Of a stretch of 6,002 nucleotides of DNA, positions 1 through 5,763 are shown in pieces. The position numbers and the translations under genes were made by a program. How positions within the stretch are numbered: the first letter of the stretch is position 1; each line of letters starts with the position of its first letter. This DNA comes from Proteobacteria bacterium UBA652 (GTDB lineage: Bacteria > Pseudomonadota > Gammaproteobacteria > Nitrosococcales > Methylophagaceae): the NCBI GenBank assembly GCA_002299915.1, contig DBOG01000001.1:1-6002 (forward strand), written 5' to 3'. The notes under the pieces are model-generated. The model searched no databases, was not told where the DNA came from, and was given only the letters and a program-made list of their open reading frames with translations.

Positions 1-310
1 ATACCATTGAACCATCTGCACCGCTATTTAGCATTTTAACGATGTATTCACCATCCGCATTGGTAGCTGGGCTATCTTCGGGTTTTGTTTCACTAGTTGC
101 AACTTCCTCAGCCAGTGGAGCCTCGCCAACAGTCGCTTCAGCAACTGGTTTAATGCGTTCAACAATATCAGCTTCTGCCATGCTTTCTGGAGGTAAGGTG
201 TTTTCTCCTGCAGAAACAGATAATGCAAGGATAAGTTTAACGAGGAAAAAAACAACAGCAAAAGTAATAAGGCTGCCGATAAAGAATTTTCCAGTATTTT
301 GTGTGCTCAT
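1..310 (-). CDS. Membrane-anchored cupredoxin, pseudoazurin-like (5' part only)
   Basis: The first 103 codons are in the window; the rest lies past base 1. The ATG at 310-308 follows a GGAG Shine-Dalgarno (323-320) by 9 nt. The protein opens with a short polar N-terminus, then one hydrophobic segment at about residues 9-34, which should act as an uncleaved membrane anchor or a signal peptide. An acidic, Ala/Glu/Pro-rich linker follows (about 35-86). The last visible residues, from 87 on, include VKMLNSGADGSMV, which closely matches the first beta-strand of pseudoazurins, where the usual sequence resembles VxMLNxGxDGxMVFEP. Pseudoazurins are periplasmic type-1 blue copper electron carriers, often donors to nitrite or nitrous oxide reductases. 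The copper ligands (His, Cys, His, Met) would be encoded outside the window, so copper binding is unproven. The long linker is unusual, since typical pseudoazurins are soluble with a short signal peptide. The linker stretch ADIVERIKPVAE also recalls the region before the haem domain in some membrane-bound c5-type cytochromes, but no CxxCH is visible. Confidence 0.68.
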   Translation of the reverse strand, partial: MSTQNTGKFFIGSLITFAVVFFLVKLILALSVSAGENTLPPESMAEADIVERIKPVAEATVGEAPLAEEVATSETKPEDSPATNADGEYIVKMLNSGADGSMV

Positions 311-348
311 TATTTTATTCTCCAGTTAAATTTTAGGTGCATTATAAG
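311..348 (-). promoter_or_regulatory. Short gap before the cupredoxin gene with a lone -10-like box
   Basis: The 38-nt gap between the dehydrogenase stop and the cupredoxin ATG contains TATAAT on the minus strand (346-341), but no good -35 sits 16-18 bp upstream of it. The GGAG ribosome site lies at 323-320. No terminator hairpin is seen here, so read-through from the upstream operon is the simpler reading and a private weak promoter is possible. Confidence 0.25.
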
Positions 349-1347
349 TTAATCAGGTATTGAGAGCACTATTTTTCCAATAGTATTGCCCGTTAATAAC
401 TGTGAATGGGCTTGCTGTATATTATCTGCAAAAAAAGGATTAACGGCTGTTGTTCGAGTGTGTTGTATTATGTTGCTATCAATCAGATCTGCAATTTTAT
501 TGAGTAAGTGATGTTGCTGAATTAAATCAGGCGTATCAAGCATTGGGCGGGTAAACATAAATTCCCAAACAAAACCTGCGCTTTTAGATTTAAGCAGATC
601 TAAGTCGTGGTGTTTAGCGGTGCCGACAATGCTACAGATCATGCCTTGCGGGGCGATGAGGTTCGTCATATCAGCAAAGTGTTGGTCGGTATTATTTAGG
701 CATAGAATATAGTCTGGTGCAGGTAATTTGCTTTGTTGATATTGGGTGAGAAGATCGTGATGATCAATCACGTGATCTGCGCCTAAATTCTTACACCATT
801 GCTGTGATTCAAGTCGGGATGCAGTGGCGATAACGGTTAACCCGGCAACGGCCTTTGCTAATTGAATGGCAATCGAGCCTACACCACCTGCACCACCAAT
901 AATTAGAATATATTTGCCGTTATCTTCTTCACCTATTTTAAGGCGTGAAAACAAGGCTTCCCATGCGGTAATACTGGTCAGCGGTAGGGCGGCGGCATCA
1001 TTAAAGTCAAGTGATTTGGGATGATGACCTACAATACGTTCATCAACCAGTTGGTGGGAGGCATAACACCCCGGGCGACCAATATCGCCCGCATAAAACA
1101 CTTTATCACCCTGCTTAAAAAGTGAGACTTTATCGCCCACGGCTTCAACTATGCCTGCAGCATCCCACCCTATAACACGCGGTGTTGCTAGCTTTTCAGT
1201 TAGGCTAGCTTTGACCTTAGTGTCTACTGGATTAACAGCAATGGCTTTAATGGCAATATGCAGATCATGGCCAGTTGGCTCAAGTGGCTCTAGCGTGATG
1301 TGACTAGCTTGTTTGTCGCTGTGATGGTGGTAGGCAAGTGCGTACAT
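349..1347 (-). CDS. Zinc-independent medium-chain dehydrogenase / quinone oxidoreductase-like protein
   Basis: This 332-residue protein belongs to the medium-chain dehydrogenase/reductase superfamily, in the group often labelled 'zinc-binding alcohol dehydrogenase family' and near quinone oxidoreductases. It has an N-terminal GroES-like catalytic domain (about 1-125) with the typical NPVD motif at 39-42 and GWDAAGIV at 60-67. A Rossmann domain carries the nucleotide-binding motif GGAGGVG at 151-157 and LGADHVID at 188-195. The cysteine ligands of the catalytic zinc and the four-cysteine structural zinc lobe of true alcohol dehydrogenases are absent, so the 'zinc' label is misleading. Expected chemistry is NAD(P)H-dependent reduction of quinones or activated double bonds in the cytoplasm; the substrate is unknown. 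Length fits the family (about 330-340). The ATG is supported by AGGA (1356-1353) 5 nt upstream and by an N-terminus that aligns with the family pattern. The first 58 nt overlap the end of the preceding gene, implying co-transcription. Confidence 0.9.
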   Translation of the reverse strand: MYALAYHHHSDKQASHITLEPLEPTGHDLHIAIKAIAVNPVDTKVKASLTEKLATPRVIGWDAAGIVEAVGDKVSLFKQGDKVFYAGDIGRPGCYASHQLVDERIVGHHPKSLDFNDAAALPLTSITAWEALFSRLKIGEEDNGKYILIIGGAGGVGSIAIQLAKAVAGLTVIATASRLESQQWCKNLGADHVIDHHDLLTQYQQSKLPAPDYILCLNNTDQHFADMTNLIAPQGMICSIVGTAKHHDLDLLKSKSAGFVWEFMFTRPMLDTPDLIQQHHLLNKIADLIDSNIIQHTRTTAVNPFFADNIQQAHSQLLTGNTIGKIVLSIPD

Positions 1348-1865
1348 AATTTTCCTGTCAGTTGTTTATCTTGGCAAATAATATTGCGGTTTTGTAGCCA
1401 TTGCATTGCATCCGCCGCATCTTGTTCAAACCAGGCTTGTGCCGATCCTAAGCGGAAGGTATAACCCCAGTTATCCATATCTTGCATCATACGGGTTCTG
1501 CCCATACTTGGGATGTGATCAGCCAACATTATTTGTAAATAGCATACGCCATTTTCTTCATCATAGTCACCTTCGGCATCGGTATCTAACTGGGTTCGAC
1601 GTATTGGATCCATACAAATATAGTGGCAGGACTCATGCAATGCAGAATGGATGGGAGTGTTATTCCGTAGATAGAGCTGATTGCCGATTAAACCGGCTTC
1701 TCGATCACCAAAAAAGCTACCAGGAATAGTCTCTGAATCGGCCACAAAGGCTATATTTATCCCATAAGGGGAGAGTAGTTCTGTAAGTTGGATGCGTATC
1801 TCTGCATTGCAATTTAATACAGCTGATTCATCAACCATCATGCGGTATCCGTCTTGTATCACCAA
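1290..1865 (-). CDS. Small protein with HExxH zinc-peptidase-like motif, function unknown
   Basis: About 191 residues, with no signal peptide or membrane segment, so probably cytoplasmic. The centre has an HESCH motif (H77, E78, H81), the HExxH signature of zincin metallopeptidases. An acidic stretch follows, and E103 or E104, about 22-23 residues after H81, could be the third zinc ligand as in gluzincins. Other notable parts are VLNCNAEIR (17-25), PGSFFGDREAGLIGN (48-62) and WGYTFRLGSAQAWFEQDA (133-150); they look like conserved blocks of a proteobacterial hypothetical family that I cannot name. Peptidase activity is inferred from the motif only. The start is uncertain: TTG at 1865 and GTG at 1862 lack a clear Shine-Dalgarno, and ATG at 1841 or 1838 would drop 8-9 residues. 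All options overlap the end of tcdA, suggesting translational coupling. The last 19 codons overlap the dehydrogenase gene, and the low-complexity tail (about 168-191) may not be part of the conserved fold. Confidence 0.75.
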   Translation of the reverse strand: MVIQDGYRMMVDESAVLNCNAEIRIQLTELLSPYGINIAFVADSETIPGSFFGDREAGLIGNQLYLRNNTPIHSALHESCHYICMDPIRRTQLDTDAEGDYDEENGVCYLQIMLADHIPSMGRTRMMQDMDNWGYTFRLGSAQAWFEQDAADAMQWLQNRNIICQDKQLTGKLCTHLPTTITATNKLVTSR

Positions 1866-2571
1866 TAATATGCTGGCTTACCATACCTGCAAGCGTAAGG
1901 CCAAAGAGAGAGGGGAGATAGCTAACGGTGCCATTAACGGCGCGTGGTCGGCCATGTGAGACGGCTTCTGGCGGTAAGGCAGGCATCGGTGCTTCAATTG
2001 AATACACAGCTTGAATCCCTTCTCGCACCCCCCGCTTTCTTAAATGTTGGCGTAATTGTTTGGCGAGTTTACACATGGAGGTGTTCATTAAATCATCGGT
2101 TTTGATTTGGGTGGGATCGAGCTTGCCACCTGCGCCCATGCTGGCAAAGGTGGGGATACCTTGTTGCCATGAAGCTTCTAGCAACGATATTTTACTGCTC
2201 ATACTATCAATGGCATCCACTACACAATCAAACTCAGGTGTAATGATTTCTAACACGCTATCTGGAGTAAGAAAATCAGTAATCAAGCTGAGTTCACATT
2301 GTGGATTAATATCTTGGATCCGCGCTGCCATCACTTCGGTTTTCAGCTGTCCTTCAGTTGAATTTAAGGCAATTAACTGACGGTTGATATTAGAAGCAGA
2401 CACAATATCATGATCAGCAAGGGTCAGTTTACCAATGCCGATTCTTGCCAATGCTTCCGCTGCAAAGGAGCCGACTCCGCCTAAGCCTGCGATAAACACA
2501 TGGGCGTTTTGTAGGCGAGTAATACCGTTATCACCAATGAGAATATGGCTGCGTTCGAATAAAGGATCCAT
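1831..2571 (-). CDS. tcdA: tRNA threonylcarbamoyladenosine dehydratase (TcdA/CsdL)
   Basis: A ThiF/MoeB/E1-like adenylating enzyme. TcdA uses ATP to dehydrate N6-threonylcarbamoyladenosine at position 37 of ANN-decoding tRNAs into its cyclic form (ct6A). Counting from the TTG at 2574, the nucleotide-binding loop GLGGVGS is at 30-36, followed by the family pattern LADHDIVSASNINRQ (52-66) with acidic D54/D56 and the N-x-x-R-Q ATP site. DAIDS (120-124) and GAGGKLDPTQI (147-157) match E. coli TcdA closely. No CxxC zinc pair is seen, which argues against ThiF or MoeB. The C-terminus (about 215-240) is hydrophobic. At 246 residues it is somewhat shorter than the 268-residue E. coli protein. I prefer the ATG at 2571-2569 over the TTG one codon earlier. 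There is no clear Shine-Dalgarno, and the DUF4153 stop codon is only 5 nt upstream, so translation is probably coupled. The stop lies inside the next gene. Confidence 0.92.
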   Translation of the reverse strand: MDPLFERSHILIGDNGITRLQNAHVFIAGLGGVGSFAAEALARIGIGKLTLADHDIVSASNINRQLIALNSTEGQLKTEVMAARIQDINPQCELSLITDFLTPDSVLEIITPEFDCVVDAIDSMSSKISLLEASWQQGIPTFASMGAGGKLDPTQIKTDDLMNTSMCKLAKQLRQHLRKRGVREGIQAVYSIEAPMPALPPEAVSHGRPRAVNGTVSYLPSLFGLTLAGMVSQHIIGDTRRIPHDG

Positions 2572-2576
2572 CAAAA

Positions 2577-4421
2577 TTAGTCGAGGGTTTTCTTGAGGAG
2601 TAAATCCCCAGATAAATTATTTATTTCACGCTGATCGTTTTCAAGATCAAAGCTGATGGATTGGATGTTTAGTCTTACTTCTAAATTATTTTCAGCGTGT
2701 GACACAATCATTTTATGGCGCTCGGATGCCGAGATTGTAATATTCCCATTGGTTTCAAATTGGTCTATAAAATCAGCCAGATCTAGGGTGATAGTGTTTT
2801 CATTAAAGGTGATGAGTAGCTGACCATTTTCCTTGAGGGAGAGGGAAATTTCGCCTGACTCCTGGTCTAAATAATCGACGGTGAATGTTTTATCTGTTAA
2901 GCCATAGAAGGACAAGGGAATTAAATAATCATAACCATCAATGGCTAAAACAGGAGCGTCAGCAGAATAGTCTAAGCGAATGTTTTTGTATGTATTATTT
3001 TCTTGTTGCCACCGATCAAGATAATCAATACCCATATGGGTAACTAATTTATTGCCACGGTCGTGGCGTGAGCAATATTCATCTTCTGTACACGCTAGCG
3101 CATCATCAAAACCTTGTTTATTTGCGAATAATGGGCGTAGCATGTCGATACCATTATCGCGAGAGACAAGATAATCAATCATGGATGAGATTGATTTTTT
3201 AGTTTCAAAATCAGGCTGTTGATGAGGGTTTGTGTATTCCTCATTAACCAGTAACTTATGTTCTATTAATAAACTTTGCAAGCGAGAAAACTGGCTTTTC
3301 ATCGGCAGTGTATCGACACTCCAGGGGCCAATCGTACCGATCAGACAGAGGGCTGCGAAGGAACGGGTTACGGTGCTAAGTGAGAACTGCTGGCGGCGGA
3401 TCAGGCGAGCCATGATCAGGCTCGCAAACCAAATGGCGACCAAGACTAGAATATAGCGTTTTTCAGTTAATCCATATTGGTTGATACGCGCGGCAATAGC
3501 GAATACAAATAATCCCAGCGGCAAGATCATGGCTAAATAAAAATTCCGATAGAACCAGCCGAGTAAGCCTGTGCGGTCGTGTACGGGATAAATCGTGAGG
3601 TGTGTAATAATACCAATCAAGCCAAAGGTGGATACCATAATTGCTAGGTGGCCATGCGGTAGCTCCCATTGGAATAATATTTTGATAAAGTAGGCGTATA
3701 AAATCATCATATAAATAAGGGATAGCGGCACCAATACATAAGTTTGAATAAACCGAATGCCTGTCGGAAATTGACTGCAATCAGCCTTGTCATAATCAAA
3801 TTGGGTGGGAATGTTGGCTAGGAAATAAAAGCCACCAAAGAGCACCGTGCCGAATACCCAAATATCACCATAAAGATCGCTCTCAATATCGATATCAAAC
3901 AAATAGCCAATACTGACAAGAATGAGACTTAAACCACCCGATAGCAGTAATGCACTCAGCCCCGCGAAGAAAGCATCCGAAATAAGCTGGAAGTTAAAAT
4001 ACCAAAATGAATCATTATCTTGTTTACGACGTAACCAAGGTGAAAAAGTGAGGGCTAATGCCGCGGCAATGCCAAGGCCAACAGAGGCGACAGTCATTTG
4101 TTCAGAGCTGAAAACATGCCAAATATAGAGTGAAAATGCGGCGAGGGCGAGCGTGTAGTGTTTGAGCGCTTGCCATTGTTTGCTTTCGGCAAACAGTGCC
4201 ATCGCAACAAACCAGCAGGCACCCGCTAAGGAGAGCAATACTATTTTTTCATTTTGCTCATTACTTAAGAAATTAAAATTATGAATTTGACTGATAAAAA
4301 TAAAGGCTAAGACGAGGAGACATAGGCTGGTGAAAGGAAAACGTTTAACTGTCTGCAATAAGGCTTGAAAAAGTTGCTGCCAAAAAGCGGGGTTTAATAA
4401 CTGAGAAAATTTAAAAAACAT
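2577..4421 (-). CDS. DUF4153-family polytopic membrane protein
   Basis: This is a 614-residue inner-membrane protein. I count eleven likely membrane segments, at roughly 28-46, 59-78, 86-105, 108-130, 147-174, 183-205, 223-249, 258-281, 289-313, 322-341 and 351-369, followed by a soluble domain of about 245 residues. The stretch around 228-323 (LVPLSLIYMMILYAYFIKI, then GWFYRNFYLAMILPLGLF, then YGLTEKRY) is characteristic of DUF4153 proteins, whose function is not established. Positive residues (KR 26-27, RR 131-132, RR 342-343) fall on the predicted cytoplasmic side, which places the C-terminal domain in the periplasm. C444 and C450 there could form a disulfide. The ATG is supported by AGGA (4431-4428) 6 nt upstream. 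It is the first gene of the minus-strand cluster and is followed 5 nt later by tcdA, with no evident functional link to tRNA modification. Confidence 0.85.
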   Translation of the reverse strand: MFFKFSQLLNPAFWQQLFQALLQTVKRFPFTSLCLLVLAFIFISQIHNFNFLSNEQNEKIVLLSLAGACWFVAMALFAESKQWQALKHYTLALAAFSLYIWHVFSSEQMTVASVGLGIAAALALTFSPWLRRKQDNDSFWYFNFQLISDAFFAGLSALLLSGGLSLILVSIGYLFDIDIESDLYGDIWVFGTVLFGGFYFLANIPTQFDYDKADCSQFPTGIRFIQTYVLVPLSLIYMMILYAYFIKILFQWELPHGHLAIMVSTFGLIGIITHLTIYPVHDRTGLLGWFYRNFYLAMILPLGLFVFAIAARINQYGLTEKRYILVLVAIWFASLIMARLIRRQQFSLSTVTRSFAALCLIGTIGPWSVDTLPMKSQFSRLQSLLIEHKLLVNEEYTNPHQQPDFETKKSISSMIDYLVSRDNGIDMLRPLFANKQGFDDALACTEDEYCSRHDRGNKLVTHMGIDYLDRWQQENNTYKNIRLDYSADAPVLAIDGYDYLIPLSFYGLTDKTFTVDYLDQESGEISLSLKENGQLLITFNENTITLDLADFIDQFETNGNITISASERHKMIVSHAENNLEVRLNIQSISFDLENDQREINNLSGDLLLKKTLD

Positions 4422-4448
4422 GGCGGTTCCTAATCGTTTAGCTTAAGA

Positions 4449-4483
4449 TTTTAACAGTATACCGTACTCATTTGATATGATAA
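4449..4483 (-). promoter_or_regulatory. Candidate promoter of the DUF4153-tcdA operon
   Basis: Read on the minus strand, TTATCA (4483-4478; 4 of 6 matches to the sigma-70 -35 box) is followed after 16 bp by TATACT (4461-4456; 5 of 6 matches to -10). Transcription would start near 4449, giving a leader of about 28 nt before the DUF4153 ATG. The call is based on motif matching only. Confidence 0.45.
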
Positions 4484-4488
4484 CGGGC
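4451..4488 (+). promoter_or_regulatory. Candidate promoter of the CDF transporter gene
   Basis: On the plus strand TTAACA (4451-4456; 5 of 6 to -35) and TATGAT (4476-4481; 5 of 6 to -10) are 19 bp apart, longer than ideal. Start would be near 4488, about 24 nt before the ATG. The boxes lie almost exactly on top of those of the divergent promoter. No clear metal-regulator operator could be recognised. Confidence 0.35.
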
Positions 4489-4500
4489 TATTGATGAATG

Positions 4501-4506
4501 AAGGAG
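4501..4506 (+). promoter_or_regulatory. Ribosome binding site deciding the CDF start
   Basis: AAGGAG, 5 nt upstream of the ATG at 4512. It makes that ATG far more likely than the in-frame TTG (4491) or ATG (4494), which would place this site inside the coding region. Confidence 0.8.
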
Positions 4507-4511
4507 TAGAC

Positions 4512-5450
4512 ATGTCAGCATCAGGATCAAAATTTGCCATTGTGGCAGCATTAATTGGTAATGCCTTAGTTGCGGTTATAAAATTTATAGCAGCCAGTAT
4601 TACAGGTAGTTCGGCGATGTTTTCAGAAGGGGTCCATTCGCTTATTGATACTGGTAATCAGGGTTTATTGCTCTACGGGATCAAACAAGCACAAAAACCC
4701 GCGGATGAAGACTTTCCGTTTGGGCATGGTAAGGAAATTTATTTTTGGAGCTTTGTCGTCGCCATTTTGATCTTTGCAGTGGGCGCGGGTGTGTCTCTTT
4801 ATGAAGGGATCCATCATATCATTCATCCAGAGCCTATTAAGAATGCAATGATTAACTATATTGTATTGGCGTTGGCATTAGTGTTTGAAGGTTTTGTGTT
4901 TTTTATTGCATTAAAAGAATTTAATAAAGTAAGAGGCAAGGTGGGTTATTTCGAGGCAGTAAAACGAGGTAAAGACCCTTCTTTATTTGTGGTGTTATTT
5001 GAAGATTTTGCCGCCAGTTTGGGCTTGATTGTCGCCTTCTTGGGTGTTTATCTATCTCAAACAACGGGTATTTTAGAATTTGATGGTATTGCTTCTGTCA
5101 TAATTGGTTTAATCTTGGGGGGCACGGCAATTTGGCTAGCAATAGAAACCAAAGGCCTATTGATTGGAGAAAGTGCCAGCAAAGCAACGATTGCAAGTAT
5201 TAAACGGATCGCTAACGCATGCCCTGAAATACGCAATGTAAATGAAGTCCTAACCATGCATATGGGGCCTGAATTTATCCTGCTGAATGTTAGTGCCACC
5301 TTTGAAGATGAAGCAAAGGCAGATGATATTGAAGTCGCGATTGAGCAATTAAGCATCCAGATAAAAATAGCTCATCCCGAAGTAAAACGCATATTTGTCG
5401 AGGCAGAAGCAAGACACCATAAAACACGGGTTGCTGCGGGAGCGGGTTAA
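4512..5450 (+). CDS. Cation diffusion facilitator (CDF) family metal exporter, ZnT9-like type
   Basis: This 312-residue inner-membrane transporter of the CDF family exports divalent metal ions, usually in exchange for protons. The ATG at 4512 is preferred over an in-frame TTG at 4491 because a strong AAGGAG (4501-4506) lies 5 nt before it. Numbered from that ATG, an N-terminal six-helix membrane domain spans about 8-215. The second helix carries the metal-site motif HSLID (H42, D46) with N49 just after. FGHGKEIYFWSF (70-81) is the family's conserved loop and third-helix start. The fifth helix has FEDFAASLG (E164, D165) in place of the common second HxxxD, as in the SLC30A9/ZnT9-like branch. 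FDGIAS (190-195) starts the sixth helix. The cytoplasmic ferredoxin-like dimerisation domain covers about 220-300 (for example TMHMGPEF at 248-255). The metal cannot be told from the sequence; zinc, iron, manganese and cobalt are all possible. It stands alone, divergent from the DUF4153 gene. Confidence 0.92.
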   Translation: MSASGSKFAIVAALIGNALVAVIKFIAASITGSSAMFSEGVHSLIDTGNQGLLLYGIKQAQKPADEDFPFGHGKEIYFWSFVVAILIFAVGAGVSLYEGIHHIIHPEPIKNAMINYIVLALALVFEGFVFFIALKEFNKVRGKVGYFEAVKRGKDPSLFVVLFEDFAASLGLIVAFLGVYLSQTTGILEFDGIASVIIGLILGGTAIWLAIETKGLLIGESASKATIASIKRIANACPEIRNVNEVLTMHMGPEFILLNVSATFEDEAKADDIEVAIEQLSIQIKIAHPEVKRIFVEAEARHHKTRVAAGAG

Positions 5451-5463
5451 AAAGGAAGGGAAA

Positions 5464-5497
5464 CTATCTTAATTATTTTAGGGGCTGTCCAAGATAG
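5464..5497 (+). terminator. Weak inverted repeat after the CDF gene, possible terminator
   Basis: CTATCTT (5464-5470) and AAGATAG (5491-5497) are perfect inverted copies 20 nt apart, starting 14 nt after the CDF stop. A run of five or more T occurs at 5511-5515, but it is 13 nt past the stem. The stem is AT-rich with a large loop, so intrinsic termination would be weak. This is the only terminator candidate between the two genes. Confidence 0.25.
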
Positions 5498-5618
5498 CTA
5501 GCCTATTTCGTTTTTAACCCATTGCGTAATCCCTCCGAAAAATAATGCAACTTAAAAGTAGAAAAATCTTTTTTTGAACCAAAAAGGCGTTTTTATGGAG
5601 TACCAAAGAAAAACTTAT

Positions 5619-5654
5619 TTTACTCAATAAATTTGCTGTTCTATAATCAAGCGA
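5619..5654 (+). promoter_or_regulatory. Candidate cydA promoter with palindrome at the start point
   Basis: TTTACT (5619-5624; 4 of 6 to -35) and a perfect TATAAT (5642-5647) are separated by 17 bp. Transcription would begin near 5654, giving a leader of about 110 nt. The palindrome TAATC-AAGC-GATTA (5644-5657) covers the -10 and start site, where a bound repressor would block initiation. The promoter call is motif-based; an operator role is inference. Confidence 0.55.
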
Positions 5655-5656
5655 TT

Positions 5657-5709
5657 AGCGTATAGACCAAATGGCTATTTCGCTAAGAATAAAGATAGAT
5701 ATATTCTTA
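5657..5709 (+). repeat. Two inverted repeats in the cydA leader
   Basis: The first repeat pairs AGCG (5657-5660) with CGCT (5681-5684) and ATAG (5662-5665) with CTAT (5675-5678), leaving a small internal loop and a 9-nt apical loop. The second pairs TAAGAATA (5684-5691) perfectly with TATTCTTA (5702-5709) across 10 nt. Both would lie in the 5' leader of the cydA transcript; the second could equally be a DNA-binding site. No known riboswitch class is recognised. Confidence 0.4.
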
Positions 5710-5763
5710 AGTTTCAAAAAGCTTAGACAGTTCTAAAATAGAAAGAATAAAGGGTGTTGTTAA

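Larger units (their letters stand above)
5451..5763. other. Intergenic region between the CDF gene and cydA
   Basis: These 313 bases are AT-rich and hold no convincing gene. They contain, in order, a weak inverted repeat (5464-5497), a region of A and T runs (about 5555-5595) with no clear function, a promoter (5619-5647), a short palindrome over its -10 and start point (5644-5657), and two inverted repeats in the expected leader (5657-5684 and 5684-5709), then the cydA ribosome site. I found no full FNR (TTGATnnnnATCAA) site and no convincing ArcA box by eye, although such regulators commonly control cyd genes. Confidence 0.6.

Noticed and set aside
42..329. 95-codon plus-strand open frame and a 77-codon minus-strand frame over the same stretch
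   Set aside because: Both are shadows of the cupredoxin frame, which alone has a ribosome site and recognisable protein features.
1406..1729. 107-codon plus-strand frame
   Set aside because: It lies opposite the HExxH gene, has no ribosome site or family resemblance, and reads like antisense translation.
3463..3780. 105-codon minus-strand frame inside the DUF4153 gene
   Set aside because: It is out of frame within a membrane-protein gene whose own frame matches the DUF4153 family throughout.
5479..5503. Stretch containing GGGGCTGTCC that looks somewhat like an insertion-sequence end
   Set aside because: No matching inverted end, target duplication or transposase remnant is visible in the window, so the resemblance is not enough to call a mobile element.
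5580..5600. A-run and T-run around 5580-5595 as a possible terminator
   Set aside because: The pairing is only A/T with a 4-nt loop and is not followed by a proper U tract.
5595..5630. 11-codon open frame starting at ATG 5595
   Set aside because: It lies upstream of the predicted cydA start point, has no ribosome site and spans the -35 region.
5671..5736. 21-codon open frame in the cydA leader
   Set aside because: It has no Shine-Dalgarno and its ATG falls inside a hairpin; its bases are better explained by the inverted repeats. A leader peptide is not excluded but is unsupported.
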